NCBI GenBank assembly: GCA_963971535.1
Contig: OZ020585.1
Location: 160,014,211-160,078,210 of the forward strand
Source of the DNA: Notolepis coatsorum
Taxonomy: Eukaryota > Chordata > Actinopteri > Aulopiformes > Paralepididae
Reading direction: 5' to 3'
DNA length: 64,000 bases
Positions 21,969 to 33,640 of the stretch are shown here, one piece after another. The stretch's first letter is position 1. The number at the start of each line of letters is the position of its first letter. The notes beneath the pieces were generated by a model, which saw only the letters and a list, made by a program, of their open reading frames with translations, did no database searches and had not been told where the DNA came from. A program made the position numbers and the translations under genes.

Positions 21969-22417
21969 CTATGTACACAGACTGATGTTTGTCTAGTGTG
22001 TTCATTAAACGTGTGAAATCGTCTTTCAAAGTCTCTGTGCCAGTCTTCTTTCGCAGGATGTCAAACGATCCAGAGTGAATGACAATTTTTGTTATGCCCG
22101 GTCTGATTAGTGTTGGAAGTATTTCGGCCAGCTTTCACAGATGTATTGTCTAGACAGATATTTTCTGTGTTTGCCATCTCCACATACCTTGTTGTGGAAT
22201 CTCCAATCAGTATGCAGTCTATTTTCTGTGTGAAGTTAGCATTTTTCTTTCCAACAGTTATGGGGCCGTTTGTTTTTGGGGTATATATATAATAGGTATT
22301 ATGTTTCATCATGAATGCATCAAAGGGGGGGGGGGGGGGGGGGGGGGGGGCGTTTTTTGATGCTCTGATCATCAGCAACGGCATACGTTTTGTACGTTAC
22401 ATATGATCCTTGTGAAT

Positions 22418-22824
22418 CCCTACCCACCTTCAAAAGAGCACCTACGGGAGGCTGCAATTAGAAACTGGCCCCCGTAAATGTCTGAACCCCCCTCCCACCC
22501 CCTGCTAATGTACAGTTCCCTCCCCCTCGTATGTATATACTGTTAGGATCTCTGTTTAACAGTACTGTATATTTGCATATCTTGTATGTCACAAACGTAA
22601 CAGTACTGTATATCTGTATGTCATAAATGTCATGATAAGATGATTAGATTTTTATATCTGTATGTTGTGTATGTCATAAATGTCATTATGAATTGAAAAT
22701 GGGGGACCCTGATGTAAACAAAACGAAAGTCTTTATCTGGTCTGCATCCCCTTAACAATTGTGTGTATTGATCTGTACTGTGCCCATTCTGCAATCTGTT
22801 AATTAAAGTTTTCAATCAATCAAT
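22418..22824 (+). mobile_element. LINE 3' end with (AATC)n tail, copy B
   Basis: Duplicate of 11702-12109, ending AATCAATCAATG. Confidence 0.7.
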
Positions 22825-23331
22825 GTGAAATCATTGTTGAATCAAGGTAGAATTGATGTCATATAGTCCTTACCTTTACTAGGAGGTATCCCACAATGAA
22901 TATTCCAGTTGTCTGATCGCAATTTCCAGTATTGATGTCCATCGGGTCCCTGACATGCAAAATATGCATCAAGTGTGTTCCAAGCGTTCCAAGTTGCTCC
23001 AATGGTAACACATATTACGTGTTTGGCGCCCAACGGTTGGCGAGCAAACACGTAATATTACGTGATTGGCCGTGAATAAGTTAACAGACTAGATCAAACG
23101 CCACTTTTTTAGTTTTTTTAATTGCTACTTCAGATTGACAAAACAATATAATAAAAAAAAATCGGTACATCCTGCAAAACTTGGTCCCAGCTTTTATTTG
23201 TGTAAATGTCTCAGAAATCCCCCTTTATCATCAATGTACATAGATACACCATAAACTCTCTTAATGCCCCATATCTCTAGTTTCAGAGTAAAGGTTCATG
23301 AAGTCATTTGATAAATGTATGCTCATGTATC

Positions 23332-25168
23332 TCCATTACATGAAGGTGGAGATACAGTAGACCTAAATAACTATGGACCAAACTGTCCTGTCTAGTAAGA
23401 ATCCTGGAATCATTGGTAAATAGGTTTATCTGTCCATTTGTTATCTTATTTTATTTAATTGTTTAACAGTTTGTTAAAAAAAACTGAGGGAAAAAAGGAA
23501 AAGCTGTACCTTTTGGAAAATGTTTGATACTTTAGATATTTCCAATAAAATATCTTGACATTTCAGTTCTGAAAACATGCCGTTCAATAAACTTTTTTTT
23601 AAACTTTGGCTGTTATTAAATGTTGATTCAATGTAATTTCTCACTCGAAGACGACCCTTGTGACCAGAATTCAAGGTTGAACCGTTTTAACACAATTTTC
23701 CTCAAATTACCCGATTTTGTATTCTACCTTTGCTTCATGTATTTTTGGTCTCGACTTTTTACCTGGAACAATCTTTTCTGAATCTTTTCAACTGAATGCA
23801 CATGTTTGACCTTGTAAGGGCTTGTTTATGAAAATAAAAAGCAGACATTTTATTAATTTCTCAGTGACTCGTCATCAGGATAAGTAAACAATGACTATGA
23901 AGTTTTGAATTCTCACATTTGAAAATGTAGTCATTTAGCTGAGGCTTTTATCCAAAGCGACTTACAGATTGTGAACAGCATGTCACCAGGGGGTGGCAGC
24001 TAAGGGTCAGTGGCATTGTTCGTCAAATATCAAGCTTGAGTGTTACACTCGGAGTGCATAGTAGTAGACATATTAGCAAGATAGGTAGTCTTTTTTTATT
24101 TCTTTATTATTTCAGATATCATCATCATCATCATCATCATCATTTATTTATTCGTACATGGAATTACCACAGTCCAACAGTACATATTAATATAATCCAC
24201 CAAATTCCATGGCCGAAAGGAACAGGAAGAAGAAAAATAATTATATATACCTGCCCCATTTTGCAAAAATGGAAACATCAACACAACTAAATTAAATCAA
24301 CAAAAATAAACCCATTTTGTGTATCTATCAGTCAAACTACATATTTAGGTTAATTCATTTATACACACACACGTATCTATACATAATGTATTATTCTATA
24401 TTGTACTTCTATATACTATATAATTTTATAATTATAAACAAAGATATTGTTTGAAGGTGTTTCTAGTCAACAGAAGATTTTCAAAAAAGTATCATTGTTG
24501 CACTTAGATTAAGCCTTTCATACAAAGTAGGTTCAAATGTAATATTTCATTTTCATACTTCTGAATTACAGTTACTTCTAAGAGATCAATTCACACCTTC
24601 CCATTTATCGTGACGCTTACAATTCATCCATATTATTAGCATATCATACATTCTAATGAGAATGTTTCAAAGTTTGGATCAATTCACTTTTTAATTCAAG
24701 ATGTAGATTTTATTTAAAATATTGTACAAGTCATGAAAAGGTTTTACTATCCAACCTAATGACAAGTACATGTGAATGGATGTTCTATCATCATAAAGTA
24801 AACAACAATTTGTTTAGATTTTTAATTGATTGAATTGAAAGTTAATTGATTCCAATCATATAACGGTTTGATAGTTTCATCAATAGTACAGCCATTACTC
24901 TGTCAATATACACACAGTGACAAAATAGTTAGTTACTTGTGCAACAGGTTCATCATCATGCAATTCCCATAAACTCACAAGCAGTTAGATGGTAGAAAAA
25001 CGATTAAAGATGATCAATTCATATAAAGGAACATCCATTCCTTTAATAGCATACCAATGAAGACAATACATGGAAAATTACTCTAAAATAAACACTTCTT
25101 CTTGTGTAGTACTAGGAATGTTGACAATATGTGTGTCATTAGATAAAATTAAATCACTAGTGGCCACA
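23332..25168. other. AT-rich gene-free stretch with LINE tail pieces
   Basis: No coding sequence is seen. A short L2 tail lies at about 23921-24000 (TTTATCCAAAGCGACTTACA). An (ATC)n run at 24119-24143 is followed by about 200 bases that, read on the minus strand, end AATTCCATGTACGAATAAAT and then GAT repeats. That looks like a LINE 3' end. Beyond about 24400 the sequence is AT-rich and not recognised. Confidence 0.45.
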
Positions 25169-25222
25169 TTAACTCATTCAGCGCCAGGGATTAGCCTTAT
25201 CCTGTTCAAACTGCGCCATGCT

Positions 25223-26122
25223 TTAACACTTTGAGTGCCAACGACGCTATATGTCGTTAGTTCATGCCGACCGTTGAGTGCCAGCGACGACAAATAGCGT
25301 TTTTTTTTTAAATTTATTTATTAGCGATTTGAATTCATATTTCAAACTCTCTCTCTGAGCTCCATTGGGAAAATACCGCCCCCTATCGTCTCTCCCTGTT
25401 GTACTGCACCCCATTGGATTAGACTGAATGAAACACATGGGGGGGGGGGGGGAAATCCAGTTTCCTCATTTTACTTCTCCGGCAAGCCATCCAAAACAGC
25501 GTGGAATACATATTTCCAGTACCCAGCGCTGAATCAATAAACACAATCGATATTTGGAATGGCGATCAGGAATTAGAAATAATCTTTTTGGAGAACATCT
25601 GATCTGAGGTAAGGAATCTATTGTACCAGTCTTAGGATAATCAGAGCTGTTTTCACAGAGATATCAGCGTGTGCGGTATGTGTGTGTGTGTGTGCGCTGA
25701 TCAGGAAATCAGAGAATCGATTTTTCAGCTTGCTTCTCTAGCGTGCATAAGTACACATATACTATCGATAATCTAGCGTTTATTTGAAAACGATTCATAA
25801 ATAGGCCCAAAAAATTACAACGTTTTTTGGCTATTCCAGAATATTCCAGTAAAGGACGTTTATCACAGAATCTTTATATTTTCCTGAAACTTTCAAGAAA
25901 ACGAGGGTTTTTCAAAATGGTATAAAACGGAAATGAACCGAGTAAAAAACAATCCGTTTCGACAATGTTGACTGCAAACAAGTCATTGATAAGCGACGGC
26001 CAGATTAGACACATAGCCATAATTTAAGACATAGTTTATGCGTTCACAACGCTATCATTGAAGTGGGTGGTGGCATTCAACAGGGGTAAGGCGCACCGCA
26101 TGGCTGGTAATCAAAGTGTTAA
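25223..26122. mobile_element. piggyBac-like element D, 900 bp with TTAA
   Basis: TTAACACTTTGAGTGCC at the left and GGCTGGTAATCAAAGTGTTAA at the right give clean inverted ends with TTAA duplications. Removing one TTAA and the element restores element C. It contains a 14-base G run at 25439-25452 and an AACGAC...GTCGTT palindrome near the left end (25240-25258). It has no transposase. Confidence 0.75.
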
Positions 26123-26871
26123 AGATAGGGGTGCATCACCTTGTTTGTAGAGCTATATCTATATTCTATATTATAGCTATTGATACAATACTATGGTCAT
26201 TTGACAGTAACTATCTTCTGTCCAAGATGCAAAAAAATAAAATTTTATTCATGCATACGTTTGTGCGTTATCCCGTGGTGAATATAAGTATAGTTTCCGG
26301 GTTGTGATCCGGGCTAATTCCTGGAAGGCTAAGTTATAGGGCGCTACGTGAATTCTACTAAAAGCATTGGTGTTTCATCCCTGGACACGTTACTATTTCC
26401 AAATCAACTGTATATAATAGGTATTATGTTTCATCATGAATGCATGAAAGGGGGGGGTCATTTCTGATGCTTTGATTGCCATTAACGGCATTCGTTATGA
26501 ATACTACACACGCTGATAAGCCGGATCGGTACGGAATCATTGCAGGATCAAGCTGGAATTTACGTCAGATAGCCCTTACCTCTGATCGGGGCTATTCCAA
26601 AAAGAATATTCCAATTGTTTGATCGCCATCTGGTCCATCTGATGTCCATCTGGTCCACGACATAATACGGCACAACACACGCATCGCATCGAGTGTCCCG
26701 GACCCGTTTCAATGCGACCGAGTGAACCTCTAGGCTTCCCTGTACTAAAAAAACTGCGCCCAGAGCGGTTTAAACGTATCACCCGGTCTGGAACAGGGTT
26801 TACTGCACTCTCGATACTGCCACCTGGCAGGATCTGGCGGGTACTGCACCCTCTTGGTCCCAATTTCCATT

Positions 26872-28654
26872 TTAACCCTTTAATCGCCAAGGACGACTTT
26901 AGACGTCATTGCTCGCCATGCTTAATCTGCCAATGACGTCGTACAGCGTCTTTGAGATCAATATTTAAAAAATCTGTCATGGCAATCATATTTCACCCAC
27001 GGAGACTTGAGACTTGCTGTTTATCTCCTCTCAACTCTCCAACGGTTCAAGACCGCCATCTGGTGGCCGATTGGCGAATCGCCTAAACCGGAAGTGACGC
27101 GCCGGAAGTGGTGCTCAACCATCTTTCGTCCGGCCACTCGCTAACGCTAGCGGGACTCCAGCTTGATACACTGGATAGCGATCCGTTGCCAATAACTCGA
27201 TAAACAACATGATTTGGACGTATATAGTATTATACAACCTGGAACTGGACCAACTAGATCGACATCCCATAATAGCGAACTTTCTGCTCCACGCTGATCG
27301 CCCAATGCTACGAGGAAGCTGCGGTGAGTTTCAGCGTGTTTGATTATTATTATACATACACACTGCTCCGATCAACATATCACCCATACTAAATAAATGA
27401 TTTAACGTCGGCCACAGACTTATAACCCCCCCCCCCCTCCGGTCACAAGCAGATGATGAGGCATGACGTGTAGGACCTTGTACAATTGAAATTTTTAATC
27501 TGACGTCAATCGGTATCAAACTACATTTGATGATCTAATATATGTATTTAGGGCTATAACTCACGTTCTGCAGAATGCTGCAGAAAACGATAAAAACATA
27601 TTTATACTTTAGACCAGTGGTCACCAACCCGTCGATCTTGATCGACTGGTCGATCTTTGAGACTGTCCCTGTAGATCTTTCCATGAAAAAAAAAAAAAAA
27701 AAATCTTACCCTGAGAGTCCACATTACAGTTCTACTTTTGTTTTGATGTGAAAAGTGATGCTGCACTTAGCACTGACTGAGAAAGTACACATACAGTTCT
27801 ACTTTTGTTTTGATGTGAAAATGATGCTTCACTTAGCACTGACTGCACTTAGCACTGACTGAGAAAGTAAACATTACAGTTCTACTTTTGTTTTGATGTG
27901 AAAAGTGATGCTGCACTTAGCACTGACTGAGAAAGTACACATTACAGTTCTACTTTATAAAATGCTAATTGTAAATATGTTTGTCAATGTTAATAATATG
28001 AGAAAGTCCACATTACAGTTATACTTTTGTTCTGATGTGAAAACTGATGCTGCACTTAGCACTGACTGCACTTAGCACTGACTGAGAAAGTACACATTAC
28101 AGTTCTACTTTATAAAATGCTAATTGTAAATATGTTTGTCAATGTTAATAATATGAGAAAGTCCACATTACAGTTCTACTTTTGATGTGAAAAGTGATGC
28201 TGCATAAGATGACTGCACTTAGCACTGACTGAGAAAGTACATAATAGTTCTACTTTGACGTTTTAATGTTGGACCAAAGCATTGCATGTAATTAGAATAC
28301 AGGCAAATAAAAGTAATTTAGTTTAAAGTACAATCTTGGCTGTCTTTTTCTTTCAACGCTTCAATAGGTAGATCTTGCCTTCACCAAAAAAAAAAAAAAG
28401 TGATCTTGGGCTTAAAAAGGTTGGTGACCACTGCTTTAGACCGTATTTTAGTATGAATATGTGAATGAAAAAGTAGAACGTTGCTACATCCGAAACGATA
28501 GATACTTGACGTTGAATGGGCCATAGTAATGTCAATTTAGCAATACAATTTAAAAAGTTATAGCCCTGCAAAGAAGGGGAACATCTCCATAGACAAATAG
28601 AGCTGGCAGAGGATGGTATAAGGATGGATATAAGCGTGGCAGTGAAAGGGATAA
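26872..28654. mobile_element. piggyBac-like element E, nested in C
   Basis: The left end TTAACCCTTTAATCGCC and the right end GGCAGTGAAAGGGATAA are inverted relatives. The right TTAA appears as ATAA. The interior is the reverse complement of element G (50751-52611): the C run at 27426-27437 corresponds to G's G run, and CAATTTAGCAATACAATTT near 28535 to G's left part. A hAT is inserted at 27615-28433. Confidence 0.65.
27615..28433. mobile_element. hAT element with 8-bp target duplication and internal tandem repeats
   Basis: Terminal inverted repeats CAGTGGTCACCAACC and GGTTGGTGACCACTG are bracketed by a perfect CTTTAGAC duplication (27607-27614, 28434-28441). Most of the interior is an irregular tandem array containing ACAGTTCTACTTTTG, GCACTTAGCACTGACTG and GAGAAAGTACACATT. 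There is no transposase. Confidence 0.92.
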
Positions 28655-28799
28655 CGGCCAAATACAGGTCCGTGACATTGAATAGAATATTCAAATCGAA
28701 AAAAGGAAAACCGATCAAATAACGAGTATACTTGTTGTTGACGTTCAAATGATGGTGTGCAATAACGAGTATACTCATTGTTGGTGGGGAATGAGTTAA

Positions 28800-29204
28800 A
28801 ATATAAAAATCCATACCAGAAGCAGTTTTCCCCTCCAATGTGTACAAAGTGTGTTTGTTAACCATCTTGGCTTTTGGCTGGTCACCCCATACTGAGGTCA
28901 GAAGGTTCCTATGATCCCAGTATTTAAGACACTAGAACAATGTGTGTTCACTCTTATACCATGACATATTGTCCCAGGAACATCCATACCGTCTGTCTCA
29001 CTCCTCAGAGCGACAGAAACACAACTGTTGTTGTCAATGAAAACAGTGTCTATGCTAGTACTGCTTCTCTCTCAGAGGCTTCTGTGCAGGTCAAAAGCTC
29101 TTGGTAATAGTTTTTCATTTCAAAAGAACGGCCAAATATTACTACCACTATTATTGTTATGATTGTTGATGGACTGATAGCTGTAATGACGTACTGAACA
29201 GTTT
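28800..29204. other. 3' flank of the zinc-finger exon
   Basis: I see no repeat end or tail here. On the minus strand this follows the zinc-finger stop codon and may include the 3' UTR. No AATAAA signal is obvious close to the stop. Confidence 0.35.
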
Positions 29205-30637
29205 TCAACTCAGACGTACTGAAGAGACATTTCCCTGAATCTTTTCTCCCAAGTGAATTTCCTCATGTTTACTCAAATATGCTAATGTTCTGAATCTCTT
29301 ATCACACAAACCACAATGATGTGGCTTCTCTCCTGTGTGAATTCTCTGGTGTGATTTAAGACTAGTCAAACGACTAAAGCTCTTCCCACACTGGTCACAG
29401 CAGTAGGGCTTCTCTCCTGTGTGAATTCTCTGGTGTCTTTTAAGACTATTCAAACGACTAAAGCTCTTCTCACACTGGTGACAGAAGTAGGGCTTCTCTC
29501 CTGTGTGAATTCTCTGGTGTCTTCGCAGACCACTCTGTTGACTAAAGCTCTTCTCACACTGGTCACAGCAGTAGGGCTTCTCTCCTGTGTGAATTCTCTG
29601 GTGTGCTATCAGAATAGACAGTACATTAAAGCTCTTCTCACACTGGTGACAGAAGTAGGGATTCTCTCCTGTGTGAATTCTCTGGTGTGATTGCAGATTA
29701 GACAGTCGACTAAAGCTCTCCCCACACTGGTCACAGAAGTAGGGCTTCTCTCCTGTGTGAATTATCTGGTGTGATTTCAGATGAGACATTTGACTAAAAC
29801 TCGTTCCACACTGGTCACAGCAGTAGGGCTTCTCTCCTGTGTGAATTATCTGGTGTGATTTAAGACTAGTGAAATAACTAAAGCTCTTCCCACACTGATC
29901 ACAGCAGTAGGGCTTCTCTCCTGTGTGAATTCTCTGGTGTATTTTCAGATTAGACAGTAGACTAAAGCTCTTCTCACACTGGTAACAGCAGTAGGGCTTC
30001 TCTCCTGTGTGAATTCTCTGGTGTTTTTTCAGATTAGACAGTAGACTAAAGCTCTTTCCACATTGGTCACAGGAGTAGGGCTTCTCTCCTGTGTGAATTC
30101 TCTGGTGCGTTTTCAGATCATTTAGCTGACTAAAGCTCTTCCTACACTGGTCACAGGAGTAGGGCTTCTCTCCTGTGTGAATTATCTGGTGTATTTTAAG
30201 ACTAGTGAAATGACTAAAGCTCTTCCCACACTGGTCACAGCAGTAGGGCTTCTCTCCTGTGTGAATTCTCTGGTGTGATTTCAGACTAAACAGTCGACTA
30301 AAGCTCTTCCCACACTGGTCACAGCAGTAGGGCTTCTCTCCTGTGTGAATTCTCTGGTGTGATTTAAGACTAGTCAAACGACTAAAGCTCTTCCCACACT
30401 GGTGACAGGAGTAGGGCTTCTCTCCTGTGTGAATTCTCTGGTGTCTTTTTAGACGAGACAGTTGACTAAAGCTCTTCCCACACTGGTCACAGGAATAGAG
30501 TTTCTTTCTTGTGTGAATGCACTGGTGTTTATCAAGATTACTCTTTGAACTGAAGCTTTTTCCACACTGGTCACAGCAGAGACCTTTTCTTCCATCCAAG
30601 CCTCTTGGTTTCTTCCCAGGCCTGACAGGACAGCTAT
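29205..30637 (-). CDS. C2H2 zinc-finger protein, terminal exon with 16 fingers
   Basis: Sixteen tandem C2H2 fingers of the form [21 protein letters not shown] joined by HTGEKPY linkers are encoded with an 84-base period. The predicted role is sequence-specific DNA binding in the nucleus. All Cys and His ligands appear intact, including the last, divergent finger ([10 protein letters not shown]...HEEIH), which ends in a short tail and a stop at 29205. I start the exon at 30637, after a pyrimidine-rich stretch ending CCATCCAG on the minus strand, which looks like a splice acceptor. The in-frame sequence upstream meets a stop at 30695-30693. The first in-frame codons read [15 protein letters not shown], typical of the lead-in to fish zinc-finger exons. 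No N-terminal exon (KRAB-, SCAN- or BTB-like domain) is visible in the window, so the gene is partial here. The frame is fully open with no transposon inside, which argues for a live gene, though a retained pseudogene cannot be excluded. Confidence 0.85.
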
Positions 30638-31846
30638 CTGGATGGAGATAGTGATGGAGAAGAGTGTCAGAGGAAGGAGAGATTTGGTGATTTTATTCAG
30701 CTTAATTTTCATGTAAGAGGTTTATAATGGTATGTAGCTGGGTTGTATAGTTTAAGAACACAGTGTAGTCCAGAGTCGTCTACAGTTCTAGACTAAATAT
30801 CGGGTACAGTTCATTAACGATACAATTTTTAAACGTATCGTGGACATCGTGATGTTTTGCACAAACCCTCATGTCAGTTTCTAAGCCGCCACGGCTGAGA
30901 TGAGACTTGCTTTACCGGCAGCGCTTTCCTCTCTCCCTCTCAGTCACACACTTGCCCAATTTTACGTCACGTACACGCACGCATGCACACACACGCACAC
31001 ACACACACAGAGAGGCGTGTTTGTTGTTTTGAAGAAACACGGAAAGAGGATAGAGCGTGAGAGAAGTGAAGAGAGTTTAGCGAGTTTAAACGTTAGCCCT
31101 ACGTGTTTTATTCAGAAACGGCAATGGAATATGGAGGCGCCAAGGCGGACGAACTGCTTCCAAAAAAGTAGTGGATAGGAAACACAGTACTGTGCAAAAT
31201 ATAAATTGTCTTTTTTTCTGTATTAGTGTGTCAGTAGACTACTCTTTTAGATTTTTAGAAACTTTTAATTTAAATATTTTTAAATTTCCGGGGCAGGATT
31301 ACTTAAGTTAGCTGGATAAGCTTGCCAAACCCTCGGGAAAAAATGGCAGCTCCCATCCTCAGAGATCCCATTATACCATTCTGAATAATGTTTTTCTGCT
31401 TAGTTTTTCTAGAGGGGTCGCGAACAGCCGCGGAGGGGGGGGGGTCGCAAGATGGTTTCCAGAATGTATTGATTTCATACAATGTGTGAAATAGTCCTAT
31501 AATTAAAAACAATTAAAATACATTAAACTGGTAAAAGAAATGCTTTTGAAATGTAAAATAGACCTAAAATGACAATAAACAATCTTGAATCTAATTACTT
31601 TTAGACAATTCCTGTGAGTCTATGGAACACATCTGTAAGGTTTTGTATTTCTAATCAAGTCCTCTAGAGCAGTAATTATTGCACGGATCGGAATACGCAT
31701 GGGAGTGTGCGTGTGGGCTATGATATTTTGCAACAGGTTGATGTGACGCGAGTGCTGATAGAGAGAGAGCGAGAGAGAGCGATAGAGAGGGAGAGAGATG
31801 GAGAGACAGATAGAGAGAGAGAGGAGATGCTCCAAGAGCATGCATG
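30638..31846. other. Upstream flank of the zinc-finger exon, with microsatellites
   Basis: No upstream exon could be recognised. The stretch holds a short CA-rich run (about 30979-31010), a G run at about 31434-31443 in a GGGGTCGCGAACAGCC context, and an imperfect GA run at 31757-31826. Confidence 0.4.
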
Positions 31847-32160
31847 TAGGGATGGGAATTGATAAGATTTTATCGATACGATTCCATTATCGATTCTGCT
31901 TATCGATACGATTCTTTATCGATTCCCTTATCGATTCCTGATCATTTATAATTTACATAAATAAATTGGAAATGCAACAGAACTAAGCTGGTTAGAATAA
32001 CAACAGGCAACTTGACATTTCTGATTGTCATTTATTGTTGGGCCCCCATGTCAGAAAAATACAAAAACTGTAAAAAAAAAAAATTAACTATACACTTCTA
32101 TAAAATAATGTATTTGAGATTCTCTTAAACATTTTTTTTTTTTTTTTATTCTTAAAGGCC
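31847..32160. mobile_element. hAT-like left-end fragment (TAGGGATGGGAATTGATAAG)
   Basis: The left end TAGGGATGGGAATTGATAAG is followed by repeated TATCGATACGATTC words, as in hAT terminal regions. I could not find the matching right terminus or a target duplication, so this is called a fragment. It ends near a T run at 32134-32147. Confidence 0.45.
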
Positions 32161-32499
32161 AACTTGCAGGTTAAACCCTACTCTTCAATTATGGGTAGTT
32201 TACATCATTGGTATCTATTTATTATAATTTTTTTTCCATTTGACGCCGGAAATTCCACTCAGAAAGGCTTTTGCATTGTTTATTTTCCACTAGCTCCATT
32301 GTTGGGCGAATTGTTGATTGTGGGCGGTGGCTACAACCAGGGGCTGAGATATGCAGATCAGTGCCTAATTCACGTCAGCGAACCCATCAAATCAGAGTGG
32401 CTTGGTTCAGTGGGGGAGGACCTTGTCTTATCTGAACTGGAGGAATGCGCATTTTTTTTTATTTGTGACATTGATAGTGTTGATACAACCCCACATTGC

Positions 32500-32700
32500 T
32501 AGAAAACAATGCTAAACACTGGAAAAGGCAATTTATAAGATAGTTCCCATTTAATTTTTTTGGACTTCATGGTGTTTTTGTTTTGTTCTTGATTTATTGT
32601 GATGTTTCTTCTTGACTTGTTTAAAGAAGATGTGTCTGGCCCATGGGGACATTAACATGTGTTGTCGAGCCTTACAAATAAATGTGATTTTATTTGATTT
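32500..32700 (+). mobile_element. LINE 3' tail fragment
   Basis: It contains GGACATTAACATGTGTTGTC and ends AATAAATGTGATTTTATTTG. It resembles the tail at 47040-47168 (GTTCATTAACATGTGCTGTC). No frame is retained. Confidence 0.5.
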
Positions 32701-32799
32701 ATGATACCTAACAGTGGCGTCATTTCAGTAAAAGCCAAGGTATGGCAAGGGAGGGGGTGGGTGAAGGGGGGGGGGGGCGGCATTTGTCATGTCCTATTC

Positions 32800-33108
32800 C
32801 AATACAAAATGTTACTTATGATTGTACTATATTCTATTGTGCTATATTTAATTTAGTTTATATCCCATTACATTTGATTATGCCTCTTTATTTACAGTTG
32901 TCCAGCCCTGACCTACGGTATATTTGATTTCATCGTTATATTATATTATATTGTGCTTAACTTAGTTCATATTTCATTTTATTCCACCTCTTTATTGTAT
33001 TATCTGTCTGTTAATGTCCGTCCGCTAATGTCGCACCGAAAACAACCAAAGCACATTCCTTGTATGTGAAAACTACTTGGCAATAAAGACCTTTCTGATT
33101 CTGATTAA
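32800..33108 (+). mobile_element. LINE 3' tail with CTGATT repeat
   Basis: It ends CTTGGCAATAAAGACC followed by TTTCTGATTCTGATT, a common fish LINE 3' end. A G run of about 11 lies just upstream at 32767-32777. Confidence 0.55.
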
Positions 33109-33152
33109 TTTCTCCATCACCGCAAATCAACCCCTCAATTAATACCGCCGCA

Positions 33153-33178
33153 GGGGGGGGGGGGGGGGGGGGGGGGGG
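33153..33178 (+). repeat. Poly-G tract (26 bases)
   Basis: An uninterrupted G run in an otherwise unrecognised 240-base interval between two LINE tails. It is followed by CGTCAACCC, comparable to the CG-after-G-run context in the piggyBac-like elements. Confidence 0.8.
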
Positions 33179-33355
33179 CGTCAACCCACGGGACAATGCA
33201 TTGGGAACTTGTATCCAACGAGACCTACCCCCGTGAATATTATTGTGCTGATCAGAATACGGGCGTGTGAGTGGGAGCTTGCGCAAAAACACCAATATCT
33301 TTTTTAATTTCAAATGTCAAATTTGGCTAGAAGCCAAGGTATGGCCAGTGGCATG

Positions 33356-33640
33356 ATGATGATTCATTCTCCTCGACACTTTTCACTTTATATTTTCACA
33401 CTTATTACTGTACATTACTGTATATCTCTGTATATTTTTGGCTGGATAGTTGTATATTTAAGATTTTAGAATGTATATACCGGACCGTATTTTATTTGAT
33501 TCTTTATTCTATTTTATTCTTATTTTTAAAATTATTATATTCTTATTCTTATTTTAGTCCTATTGACTACCTAAATGTTTATTGTTGTGCCGAATTTCCC
33601 TCGGGATCATTCAAGGATTTCTATTCTATTCTATTAAGCC
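33356..33640 (+). mobile_element. LINE 3' tail with TTCTA repeat
   Basis: It ends AATTTCCCTCGGGATCATTC followed by ATTCTATTCTATT. This is the usual fish LINE terminator-like tail plus a simple repeat. Confidence 0.5.

Larger units (their letters stand above)
16884..22281 (-). mobile_element. L2-type LINE, copy B, interrupted by a hAT
   Basis: Duplicate of the LINE at 7378-11570. The 5' truncation point and tail are the same, because the two are products of segmental duplication and not of separate insertions. The hAT at 20786-21968 splits ORF1. Confidence 0.85.
20359..22281 (-). pseudogene. L2 ORF1, copy B, split by hAT and frameshifted
   Basis: Same esterase-like ORF1 as copy A, but a hAT interrupts it between the VYIDT and DVSISG codons. 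A 2-bp deletion near 22132 shifts the frame after NTSVK. The proline-coding G run is 22 bases (20431-20452) against 20 in copy A. Confidence 0.75.
16662..23084. mobile_element. piggyBac-like element (TTAA), copy B, with nested elements
   Basis: Duplicate of 7158-12368 with TTAA at 16662-16665 and 23081-23084. The internal G run is 26 bases at 22325-22350 against 19 in copy A. It contains the L2 LINE, the LINE tail at 22418-22824 and, within the L2, the hAT at 20786-21968. Confidence 0.7.
12616..23331 (+). repeat. Tandem duplication, copy B (10.7 kb)
   Basis: Direct repeat of 3125-12615. Copy B starts at AGAACGACCC inside the LTR and ends GCTCATGTATC, followed by unrelated TCCATTACATG. Extra sequence relative to copy A: 13 bp at about 13525 and the hAT at 20786-21968. 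Homopolymer runs differ in length between the copies. Confidence 0.92.
25169..28799. mobile_element. piggyBac-like element C (outer), containing two relatives
   Basis: It starts TTAACTCATTCAGCGCC at 25169 and ends GGTGGGGAATGAGTTAA at 28799. The interior resumes after each nested element (for example GGGGTGCATCACCTTG at 26129) and matches element F at 44138. An 8-base G run at 26450-26457 sits at the same internal place as the longer runs of copies A, B and F. Nested inside are element D (25223-26122) and element E (26872-28654), the latter holding a hAT. Confidence 0.7.

Noticed and set aside
29220..30600. CRISPR-like array suggested by the regular 84-base period
   Set aside because: The repeat is a coding period of C2H2 fingers with conserved linkers and an open frame; the genome is eukaryotic.
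30638..31200. An upstream KRAB- or SCAN-type exon for the zinc-finger gene
   Set aside because: No such domain can be read on the minus strand within the available upstream sequence.
32164..32502. 112-codon frame as a gene
   Set aside because: No recognisable domain; it overlaps decayed LINE-like sequence and lacks any supporting signal.
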